Source: Pseudomonadota bacterium
GTDB lineage: Bacteria; Pseudomonadota; Alphaproteobacteria; Rhizobiales; Hyphomicrobiaceae
Direction of reading: 5' to 3'
Assembly: GCA_021813195.1 (NCBI GenBank)
Contig: JAKALI010000011.1
Location: forward strand, 1-21,858
DNA: 21,858 bases
In this document: one piece after another, positions 16,070-21,858 of the stretch
How positions within the stretch are numbered: the first letter of the stretch is position 1
Layout: each line of letters opens with the position of its first letter
The notes under the pieces: model-generated
Seen by the model: only the letters and a program-made list of their open reading frames with translations
The model's database searches: none
What the model was told of the DNA's origin: nothing
Position numbers and translations under genes: made by a program

Positions 16070-17409
16070 CCGTGCGAGGCTGCTCCGTAAAGCGCTCCGC
16101 CCGTACCCGGAAAGAGCCGCTCGAAATCCTGCGGCTGTGTTCGCTGCATCGCCAGATCCGTCCGATCGATTTTCAGTCCCGCATCCTGGAGGCGGGACAA
16201 CATCACCCGTTCGCATTGATCGATCTCCTGATCCGTAAAAGTTCGCATATCCCCGATGGCGGGGGCGTTAACGAGGCACAGCAAGGCCTCCGGCCCCTCG
16301 GCAATTGCGGCGGCCTCGTCATCGCGATCCTGCGCACAGACGTAGATCGTCGGTTGCCGGGGCAGGCGGCGCTGGCGGAAGATGTCATCGAATTCGGCCT
16401 CGTAATTGGAAGAAAAAAACACGTTATGACGAATAAGGGGGAAACCGCTGGTGCGCGCCGCCATGGTCCATGTCACAGCCGAAAGGGAGCGCTGGGCAGG
16501 CTCCAACCGCGTGACCGCACTTTGAATTCGCTGGCCGAGCAGCCCGTTGGCAACCGCCGCTGAGTCGGCGTTGACGATCACGGCGTCAGCCGTAATGCGC
16601 TCACCGGAACTCAGCGCCACCCCGTCCACGCCCGACGGGCCCGTGGTCACTTCTTTGACGTCGCAGCCGTAGCGCAAGTCTGCGCCATTGGCTGCCGCCA
16701 GATGGGCCAGCGCGGCGGCAAGCCGTGTCATGCCGCCTTCGATAATCCACACGCCGTCCTGCTCGACGTGAGCGACAAGCATCAAAGTCGCCGGCGCCAG
16801 GAACGGAGACGAACCACAGTACGTCGCGTAGCGTCCGAATAACTGCTTCAGGCGCGGGTCTGCGAAGTGTTCGGCAAGTGCGCGCCACAAAGTCGTGAAT
16901 GGAGAGATGCGCCACATATCGCTGACGCCGCGCAGGCCCGAACCGAGGGCCAGGGATACGGGCGAAGGCTGGGGCGAGCGGATGAACGGACCCTCAAGTG
17001 TGCGGTACGTCTCGCGCGCTCGCGCGCAGAACTCCCGAAATCCTTTCGCTTCTTTAGCGCCGGCAAACTTGCCGATTGCATCTTCAGAGCGCTGCACGTC
17101 GGCGTAAAGATCAAGGCGCGCGCCGGGACCCCAAGCATGGCGCGCCAGCCGGTCTAGTGCTTTGAGCGTGACCACCGAGGCGAGCGTTGTTCCCGCGTCG
17201 GCAAAGATGCGCTCGAAAACCCACCGCATGGTGAACACCGTCGGGCCGGCGTCGATCGCCCGGCCGCAGACCTCTTGCTGGCGGATCTTGCCGCCCGGAT
17301 ACGCTTGGCGTTCCAACAGAGTAACTCTGAAGCCCGAGCGGGCCAACTCGAGCGCGGCGACGAGACCTCCCATGCCGGCTCCAACGATCGCGACGTGCTG
17401 GGTTGGCAT
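15907..17409 (-). CDS. crtD: 1-hydroxycarotenoid 3,4-desaturase (methoxyneurosporene dehydrogenase) CrtD
   Basis: This CrtI-family FAD enzyme introduces the 3,4 double bond into 1-hydroxylated carotenoids on the way to spirilloxanthin or spheroidene. The 500-residue protein has GAGMGG (10-15) and LLERQAYPGGK in the N-terminal Rossmann fold. Features typical of CrtD rather than CrtI are AIDAGPTVFTMRWVFERIF, FGRYATYCGSSPFLAPATLM and the C-terminal [22 protein letters not shown]. The ATG at 17409 has AGG about 8 bases upstream on its strand. It is divergent from crtE across 111 bp carrying paired PpsR-type sites. Downstream it overlaps crtC by at least 163 bp, so crtDC form one minus-strand operon. 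Confidence 0.95.
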   Translation of the reverse strand: MPTQHVAIVGAGMGGLVAALELARSGFRVTLLERQAYPGGKIRQQEVCGRAIDAGPTVFTMRWVFERIFADAGTTLASVVTLKALDRLARHAWGPGARLDLYADVQRSEDAIGKFAGAKEAKGFREFCARARETYRTLEGPFIRSPQPSPVSLALGSGLRGVSDMWRISPFTTLWRALAEHFADPRLKQLFGRYATYCGSSPFLAPATLMLVAHVEQDGVWIIEGGMTRLAAALAHLAAANGADLRYGCDVKEVTTGPSGVDGVALSSGERITADAVIVNADSAAVANGLLGQRIQSAVTRLEPAQRSLSAVTWTMAARTSGFPLIRHNVFFSSNYEAEFDDIFRQRRLPRQPTIYVCAQDRDDEAAAIAEGPEALLCLVNAPAIGDMRTFTDQEIDQCERVMLSRLQDAGLKIDRTDLAMQRTQPQDFERLFPGTGGALYGAASHGWAASFRRPSAKTKIPGLYLAGGSVHPGPGVPMAALSGLLAAAQLVVDQTSRKP

Positions 17410-17437
17410 CGACGACCTGCGCTTTCGGATAAAGACG

Positions 17438-17501
17438 TTGCTTCACGGCGCAAAAAGTGTCTAAACTCTTATACAGAATGATCTGACTAAGCAAAGTTAC
17501 A
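17438..17501. promoter_or_regulatory. Divergent crtD/crtE control region with paired PpsR-type operators
   Basis: A perfect TGT-N12-ACA site lies at 17458-17475. After exactly 8 bp a near-perfect site follows at 17484-17501 (TGA-N12-ACA). The pair lies in the 111-bp gap between the divergent crtD and crtE genes and could silence both directions. A weak plus-strand promoter, TTGCTT (17438-17443), an 18-bp spacer and TAAACT (17462-17467), would have its -10 inside the first site. No equally clear minus-strand promoter was found. The crtE ATG has GAGG at 17512-17515. Confidence 0.65.
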
Positions 17502-17520
17502 ACTTGATCGCGAGGCGGCC

Positions 17521-18387
17521 ATGGACGTTCTCATGCGTATAGAGCAGGCGCTCGAGACCGCAATGAGCCGGGCTGAGCATCCAAGCGCACCGCCTCGCCT
17601 TGCTGCTGCCATGCGTCATGCCGTCTTTCCCGGCGGCGCGCGGGTGAGACCGCGCCTATGTCTGGCCGTTGCGCAGGCCTGCGGACACGATGCGCCAGAG
17701 CTTGCAGACGCAGCGGCCGTGGCAATCGAATTGCTGCACTGTTCCTCGCTCGTCCACGATGATCTGCCGTGCTTCGATGGCGCAGATATGCGGCGCGGGA
17801 AACCCTCCGTGCATGCTGCGTTCGGGGAACCTCTCGCGGTGCTCGCTGGTGATGCGCTGATCGTTCACGCTTACGAGGTGCTGGCCCACGAGGGTGTGCG
17901 CTGGCCGTCCCGCCTCGCCGGGTTGGTGATGCTCGTCAGTCGGTCAGTGGGAATGCCAGGCGGCATTTGCGCAGGCCAGGGCTGGGAATGCGAACCGCAG
18001 GTCGATCTTGCTTCGTATCATCGCGCCAAAACGGGATCGCTATTCGCAGCGGCGACGATGAGCGGCGCGCTGGCGTCCGGTCACGATCCGGAGCCGTGGC
18101 GGCGGCTGGGGCTCTCGATTGGTGAAGCCTTCCAGGTGGCGGACGATCTTAAAGACAAATTCTGCGATGCTTCGGAGACGGGGAAACCGGTCGGGCAGGA
18201 CGTAACACATCACCGGCCGAGTGCCTGCGACCTCGGCGTCGAGGGCGCAGCGGAGCGGCTCAAATCGCTGATGTCGGATGCCATCCAGTCCATACCGGAC
18301 TGTCCGGGAGCGGGAGAATTGCGCAATCTCTTATTGTCGGAATCGATGCGGTTTGTGCCCAAGCAAATTGACCGTTGGGCCGCGTGA
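17521..18387 (+). CDS. crtE: Geranylgeranyl diphosphate synthase CrtE
   Basis: CrtE makes geranylgeranyl diphosphate, the shared precursor of carotenoids (via CrtB) and of the bacteriochlorophyll tail (via BchG). The 288-residue all-helical prenyl synthase has the first Asp-rich motif DDLPCFD at 80-86 and the second at 208-212 (DDLKD, inside FQVADDLKDKFCD). GGARVRPRL lies near the N-terminus. The C-terminal part (GKPVGQDVTHHRP) resembles PGC-encoded CrtE. The ATG at 17521 is preceded by GAGG at a 5-base spacing. Only 53 bp separate it from crtF, so the pair is probably one transcript driven by the operator-bearing region shared with crtD. Confidence 0.95.
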   Translation: MDVLMRIEQALETAMSRAEHPSAPPRLAAAMRHAVFPGGARVRPRLCLAVAQACGHDAPELADAAAVAIELLHCSSLVHDDLPCFDGADMRRGKPSVHAAFGEPLAVLAGDALIVHAYEVLAHEGVRWPSRLAGLVMLVSRSVGMPGGICAGQGWECEPQVDLASYHRAKTGSLFAAATMSGALASGHDPEPWRRLGLSIGEAFQVADDLKDKFCDASETGKPVGQDVTHHRPSACDLGVEGAAERLKSLMSDAIQSIPDCPGAGELRNLLLSESMRFVPKQIDRWAA

Positions 18388-18440
18388 CAATTCCGGTTGC
18401 GCCGGTGGCGCCGAGGATGCGCCTCAAGCGAGCATAGGCG

Positions 18441-19565
18441 ATGAGACGCATCGAGGATCGCTGGTTCCAGCTTCGCGACGCCTTGTTGTCGGATCGGCGC
18501 TTCCAGCGGTGGGCGGCTGCTTTCCCATTGACTCGACTAGTTGCGCGCCGACGTGCTCTTCAAGCCTTCGATTTGTGTGCGGGCTTCGTCTATTCCCAGA
18601 TTTTGCATGCTTGCGTTCGGCTTGGCGTGCTGGAGCGCTTAAAGGAAGGTCCGTGCACGGTGGATGCGCTGGCCTCTCAGATTGGCTTGTCGTGTGACAG
18701 CACCAAGCGACTTTTGCGGGCGGCTCAGGCGATTGGTTTAGTTGCCCAGCGGCGCCCGCAGGGAACAGATGAGCGCTTTGGGCTTGGTGCAGCGGGCGCG
18801 GCCTTCCTCGCCAATCCGGGTGCGCTGCGCATGATCGAGCATCATGAGCTGTTCTATCGTGATCTTGCCGATCCGGTGGCGCTGCTGCGCAATCCCGACA
18901 TCCCGACGGAACTCTCGCGCTACTGGGCTTATGCGACGGCCGATAAGCCCGCCGATCTGAAGGCCGGCGACGTTGACGGATACACGGCGCTCATGGCGGC
19001 CTCGCAGACGCTCGTCTGCGAAGAGATCCTCGACGCCTATGATTTCAGCCGCCATCGCTGTTTATTAGATGTGGGCGGTGGCAATGGCACCTTTCTCGCC
19101 GCTGTCGGAGCGCGCGTATCTAGACTCGAACTGATCTTGTTCGATCTGCCCGCTGTCGCCGCGCACGCGCGGGAACGCTTCGACACTCTGGGTATGTCGG
19201 GCCGCGCTAAGGCCATCGGTGGCGATTTCCGGCAAGACCCTCTGCCATTGGGTGCCGACGTCATCTCGTTTGTACGAGTTCTCCACGACCACGACGATGC
19301 AACGGTCGATTTGCTGCTGCGCAAGGCGAACGCCGCGCTCGCGCCGGGCGGTGTCGTCGTCGTTGCTGAACCCATGTCAGATACTCCTGGTGCGGCGCGT
19401 GTCGCGGACGCCTATTTCGGCTTCTATTTGGCCGCAATGAAGAGCGGGCGGCCGCGATCGCCGGAGCAGCTCTCGCTCATGCTGCGCCGCAACGGCTTTT
19501 GCGATGTCCGCAGGATCCCGACGCATATGCCGATGCAGACGAGCGTTTTGTCGGCGAGGATTTGA
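18441..19565 (+). CDS. crtF: Hydroxyneurosporene O-methyltransferase CrtF
   Basis: This S-adenosylmethionine-dependent enzyme methylates the 1-hydroxyl introduced by CrtC, giving the methoxy groups of spirilloxanthin-series carotenoids. The 374-residue protein has an N-terminal winged-helix dimerisation domain (about 40-110) with the family stretch AFDLCAGFVYSQILHACVRLG. Its catalytic Rossmann domain carries motif I DVGGGNG at 210-216, then LILFDLPAV, GDFRQDPLP and FVRVLHDHDD, as in plant-type O-methyltransferases. The ribosome-binding site is weak. It lies 53 bp after crtE and is followed by 128 bp holding the bchC control region. No terminator is visible, so read-through into bchCXY, as in PGC superoperons, is plausible. 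Confidence 0.95.
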   Translation: MRRIEDRWFQLRDALLSDRRFQRWAAAFPLTRLVARRRALQAFDLCAGFVYSQILHACVRLGVLERLKEGPCTVDALASQIGLSCDSTKRLLRAAQAIGLVAQRRPQGTDERFGLGAAGAAFLANPGALRMIEHHELFYRDLADPVALLRNPDIPTELSRYWAYATADKPADLKAGDVDGYTALMAASQTLVCEEILDAYDFSRHRCLLDVGGGNGTFLAAVGARVSRLELILFDLPAVAAHARERFDTLGMSGRAKAIGGDFRQDPLPLGADVISFVRVLHDHDDATVDLLLRKANAALAPGGVVVVAEPMSDTPGAARVADAYFGFYLAAMKSGRPRSPEQLSLMLRRNGFCDVRRIPTHMPMQTSVLSARI

Positions 19566-19573
19566 TCCAAAAC

Positions 19574-19617
19574 TGTTAAGAGCGCTTGACACTTTGTAAT
19601 GTCGGCCTAGACTGACA
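19574..19617 (+). promoter_or_regulatory. bchC promoter with two perfect PpsR-type operators
   Basis: Two perfect TGT-N12-ACA palindromes lie at 19574-19591 and 19600-19617, separated by exactly 8 bp, the classic bchC arrangement described for CrtJ in Rhodobacter. The first contains a -35 TTGACA (19586-19591). A 16-bp spacer leads to TAGACT (19608-19613) inside the second. Repressor bound to both would cover the whole promoter. The predicted transcription start is near 19620, leaving a leader of about 74 bases before the bchC ATG. Confidence 0.85.
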
Positions 19618-19625
19618 CCCTATTG

Positions 19626-19659
19626 GGCATCCTGGCCAGCGTTTAGGCTGCAGGATGTC
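19626..19659 (+). promoter_or_regulatory. Hairpin in the bchC mRNA leader
   Basis: CATCCTG (19628-19634) pairs perfectly with CAGGATG (19651-19657). An outer G-C and G-U pair (26-59, 27-58) and an inner GCC/GGC helix (19635-19637 with 19646-19648, after a two-base TG bulge) extend it to 12 pairs closing an 8-base loop. No U-run follows, so it is not an intrinsic terminator. It could protect the 5' end or affect translation of bchC 34 bases downstream. Confidence 0.5.
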
Positions 19660-19693
19660 GCGCTGGGGCAATCGCGCCTGAGGCTGTTACGCC

Positions 19694-20638
19694 ATGAATA
19701 CTCTTGCGGTTGTGTTGGAGGAGCCGGAGCGTCTTGTGCTTAGCCGCATGGCGTTGCCTGAGCCCAGCGACAGTGATGTCGTCGTGGATATCGAGTGGAG
19801 TGGCATCTCAACCGGCACCGAACGTCTCCTGTGGTCGGGACGCATGCCGCCATTCCCCGGATTAGGCTACCCGCTGGTGCCCGGCTATGAATCTGTCGGT
19901 CGCATCCGGTTTGCCGGTGCAAAGTCCGGGCGTGAGGAAGGCGCGCGCGTCTTCGTCCCCGGAGCACGCTGCTATGGCGATGTCCGCGGCCTGTTTGGCG
20001 GTGCGTCGTCGCGCGTGGTCGTAGCAGGCGAGAAGACAATTCCCTTGCGGGACGATCTGGGTGAGCGCGGGACCCTGCTCGCATTGGCCGCGACCGCATA
20101 TCATGCCGTCAAGGTAGCGGGTCCGGTGCTGCCCGACCTGATAATTGGCCACGGCGTTCTTGGTCGGTTGGTCGCGCGCTGCGTGGTTGCGCTGGGTGGT
20201 CCGGCTCCGACCGTTTGGGAGACGAATGCCGATCGCCGCGAGGGCGCTGTGGGTTACAGCGTTATCGCACCCGATGCCGACGATCCGAGGCGGACCTATC
20301 AGTCTATCTGTGACGTCAGCGGCGATAGTGGCCTACTGGATACGCTGATTGCGCGGCTCGCACCGTCCGGCCTCATCATTCTTGCCGGCTTCTACAGTGA
20401 CCGGCTGTCGTTCGCATTTCCCCCGGCGTTCGTGCGTGAAGCCCGCTTCGCAATCGCTGCGGAGTGGCGTCCCAGCGACCTTGCCGCGGTGTGCCGTCTC
20501 ATCGACACCAGTGCCCTCGATTTGGATGGGCTTATCACGCATCGCGCGCCGGCTCTTGAGGCGGCGCATGCCTATCGCACCGCCTTCAACGATCCGGCTT
20601 GCCTCAAGATGATCCTCGACTGGAGATCCTGCTCATGA
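19694..20638 (+). CDS. bchC: Bacteriochlorophyllide a dehydrogenase BchC
   Basis: BchC oxidises the 3-hydroxyethyl group to the 3-acetyl group of bacteriochlorophyllide a. The 314-residue protein belongs to the medium-chain dehydrogenase fold. Visible features are the N-terminal part with SGISTGTERLLWSGRMPPFPGLGYPLVPGYE split across the catalytic domain, the GARVFVPGARCYGDVRGLFGGAS stretch typical of BchC, and the nucleotide-binding segment IIGHGVLGRLVARCVVALGG. A late C-terminal segment (DLDGLITHRAPALEAAHAYRTAF) also fits. It follows a strong paired PpsR-type operator and a structured leader. A GAGG lies about 10 bases before the ATG. Its stop overlaps the bchX start by 4 bp (ATGA), so BchC and the chlorophyllide reductase subunits are co-translated. 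Confidence 0.95.
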   Translation: MNTLAVVLEEPERLVLSRMALPEPSDSDVVVDIEWSGISTGTERLLWSGRMPPFPGLGYPLVPGYESVGRIRFAGAKSGREEGARVFVPGARCYGDVRGLFGGASSRVVVAGEKTIPLRDDLGERGTLLALAATAYHAVKVAGPVLPDLIIGHGVLGRLVARCVVALGGPAPTVWETNADRREGAVGYSVIAPDADDPRRTYQSICDVSGDSGLLDTLIARLAPSGLIILAGFYSDRLSFAFPPAFVREARFAIAAEWRPSDLAAVCRLIDTSALDLDGLITHRAPALEAAHAYRTAFNDPACLKMILDWRSCS

Positions 20639-21657
20639 GTGCTTCGTGTTCAACGGCCAGTCTCGACGTGCGAGGGCCATCCATGCAGGATTTTCTGCGT
20701 GAGGAAGCAGCGATCGAGCCTGATTGCGCGCCTGCGGAGGGCACCGCCACGAAGGAAACTCAGATCATCGCGATATATGGCAAGGGCGGTTCGGGTAAGA
20801 GCTTCGCGCTTGCCAATCTTTCCTACATGATGGCGCAGAAGGGCAAGCGAGTTCTCCTCATCGGTTGTGATCCTAAAAGCGATACGACATCGCTTCTCTT
20901 TGGCGGCCGCGCGACACCGACGATCATCGAAACCTCCGCCAAGAAAAAACTGGCGGGCGAAGAGATCAAAGTTTCGGACGTGTGCTTCAAGCGCGATGGC
21001 GTTTTCGCCATGGAGCTGGGCGGTCCGGAGGTCGGCCGCGGGTGTGGTGGGCGGGGTATCATTCACGGTTTCGAAACCCTCGAGAAGCTCGGCTTCCACG
21101 AGTGGGGATTCGATTATGTGCTTCTCGATTTTCTTGGCGACGTCGTGTGTGGCGGCTTCGGTCTGCCGATTGCACGCGATATGTGTCAGAAGGTGATCGT
21201 CGTCGGTTCCAACGATTTGCAGTCACTCTACGTCGCCAACAACGTGTGCTCGGCGGTCGAGTATTTCCGCAAGCTCGGCGGCAATGTCGGCGTCGCCGGC
21301 ATGGTCGTCAACAAGGATGACGGGACCGGAGAAGCGCAGGCCTTTGCCGCCGCGGCAGGTATCCCTGTTCTGGCCGCCATCCCCGCGCATGAAGACATCC
21401 GACGCAAGAGCGCCAATTACCAGATCATCGGGCGGCCTGATGGTGAGTGGGGTCCGCTGTTTGCCGAGCTTGCCGACAATGTGGCGGCCGCTCCGCCCGT
21501 GCGACCTAAGCCACTCTCGCAGGATCAGCTGCTTGGACTGTTCAAGAGTGATGTTGTGGGCCGAGACGTCGTGCTGGAGCCGGCTTCGTTTGAAGACATG
21601 TGCGGCGGTGTTGCGATCGAGCGGCCCTCGCTGGAAGTCATTTATGACACGGTTTGA
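20635..21657 (+). CDS. bchX: Chlorophyllide a reductase iron protein BchX
   Basis: BchX is the nitrogenase-NifH-like ATP-dependent electron donor of chlorophyllide a oxidoreductase, passing electrons to BchY/BchZ to reduce the B ring. From the ATG at 20635 the protein is 340 residues. The P-loop is at 49-56 (GKGGSGKS), with LLIGCDPKSDTTSLLF following. The two subunit-bridging [4Fe-4S] ligands are Cys137 (GRGCGGRGI) and Cys172 (DVVCGGFGLPI). The N-terminal extension of about 40 residues before the P-loop strand is normal for BchX. An in-frame upstream start at 20599 inside bchC was rejected in favour of the ATGA overlap with GGAG upstream. bchY begins 30 bp later. Confidence 0.96.
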   Translation: MSASCSTASLDVRGPSMQDFLREEAAIEPDCAPAEGTATKETQIIAIYGKGGSGKSFALANLSYMMAQKGKRVLLIGCDPKSDTTSLLFGGRATPTIIETSAKKKLAGEEIKVSDVCFKRDGVFAMELGGPEVGRGCGGRGIIHGFETLEKLGFHEWGFDYVLLDFLGDVVCGGFGLPIARDMCQKVIVVGSNDLQSLYVANNVCSAVEYFRKLGGNVGVAGMVVNKDDGTGEAQAFAAAAGIPVLAAIPAHEDIRRKSANYQIIGRPDGEWGPLFAELADNVAAAPPVRPKPLSQDQLLGLFKSDVVGRDVVLEPASFEDMCGGVAIERPSLEVIYDTV

Positions 21658-21687
21658 TGAGCTTTAGACGCGTTCGGGGAGTTGGCT

Positions 21688-21858
21688 TTGGACAACGTGC
21701 GTGACAACCCGATTGATACGATGGCGGCCGGCGCTGCGATCGTGGACGTCGCTGCGTCGAGCCATGTCCCAGTGCAGAGCGGCAGCGGGGAGCCGGCAGT
21801 CCGGTTGGCAGCCGCGGAGCCTCGACCATCGGCGGAGCAGTTGAGACCCAGATCGGAA
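21688..21858 (+). CDS. bchY: Probable BchY N-terminus, truncated by window edge
   Basis: A frame opens 30 bp after bchX and stays open to the window end (57 codons). The proposed start is TTG at 21688, because GGGGAG lies 7 bases upstream; GTG at 21697 and ATG at 21721 are in-frame alternatives. The visible residues are Ala-, Val- and Pro-rich and show none of the conserved BchY core, which begins further in, so the name rests on the invariant bchX-bchY-bchZ order of purple bacteria. The competing frames contain stops or lack starts. BchY would be the alpha subunit of the chlorophyllide a reductase catalytic tetramer. Confidence 0.65.
   Translation, partial: MDNVRDNPIDTMAAGAAIVDVAASSHVPVQSGSGEPAVRLAAAEPRPSAEQLRPRSE

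Noticed and set aside
16070..16216. Extended crtC start at ATG 16216
   Set aside because: The added 49 codons lie entirely over the conserved CrtD C-terminus and look like out-of-frame shadow; kept only as an alternative.
20599..20634. Upstream in-frame start for bchX inside bchC
   Set aside because: The ATG at 20635 forms the usual ATGA overlap with bchC and has GGAG upstream; the extra 12 residues simply re-read the bchC end.
1..21858. Mobile elements, CRISPR arrays, tRNAs or integration sites
   Set aside because: No long direct or inverted repeats, transposase, or tRNA-like folds were seen by eye; the window is packed with PGC genes.

Overview
The window is a nearly gap-free stretch of a photosynthesis gene cluster (PGC) from a GC-rich purple (anoxygenic phototrophic) alphaproteobacterium. 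The order ppsR - bchG - PucC-like transporter - bchP - ... - bchIDO - crtIB - (crtC crtD on the minus strand) - crtEF - bchCXY fits Hyphomicrobiales-type clusters such as those of Rhodopseudomonas and relatives. I cannot name the genus. BchC, BchX and a BchY start point to bacteriochlorophyll synthesis. CrtI, B, C, D, E and F without a visible crtA point to the spirilloxanthin branch.

Layout: (1) 1-947, the 3' part of the redox/light repressor gene ppsR. (2) 1133-6357, a plus-strand run of bchG, a PucC/LhaA-family transporter, bchP, an unrecognised small three-helix membrane protein, and an unusual HAD-like/CBS fusion gene. (3) 6432-10240, bchI-bchD-bchO for magnesium insertion. (4) 10326-14996, crtI-crtB-dxs. 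(5) 14993-17409 on the minus strand, crtD-crtC, converging on dxs. (6) 17521-21858, crtE-crtF, then bchC-bchX and the first codons of bchY, which runs off the window. There is no gene-free stretch over 300 bases. The largest gaps are 948-1132 (bchG control region) and 19566-19693 (bchC control region). I saw no tRNA, rRNA, insertion sequence, CRISPR array or convincing intrinsic terminator.

How the parts work together: Dxs and CrtE supply isoprenoid precursors. CrtB, I, C, D and F build methoxylated carotenoids. BchI/D insert Mg, BchC and BchX/Y modify the macrocycle, and BchG and BchP attach and reduce the tail. PpsR, encoded at the left end, is the expected repressor. Its consensus TGT-N12-ACA occurs in five intergenic regions (before bchG, bchI, crtI, crtD/crtE and bchC). 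In four of these the second site or a degenerate half lies exactly 8 bp away.

Most notable points: (a) the PGC-encoded Dxs has lost the conserved Asp of its thiamine-diphosphate/Mg GDG motif (GVG here) and has two more drastic changes nearby. (b) The HAD half of the HAD-CBS fusion lacks the nucleophilic Asp, and a strong internal ribosome-binding site could release the CBS half separately. (c) bchG and crtI look leaderless, with the repressor operator touching the start codon. (d) A 12-pair hairpin lies in the bchC leader.
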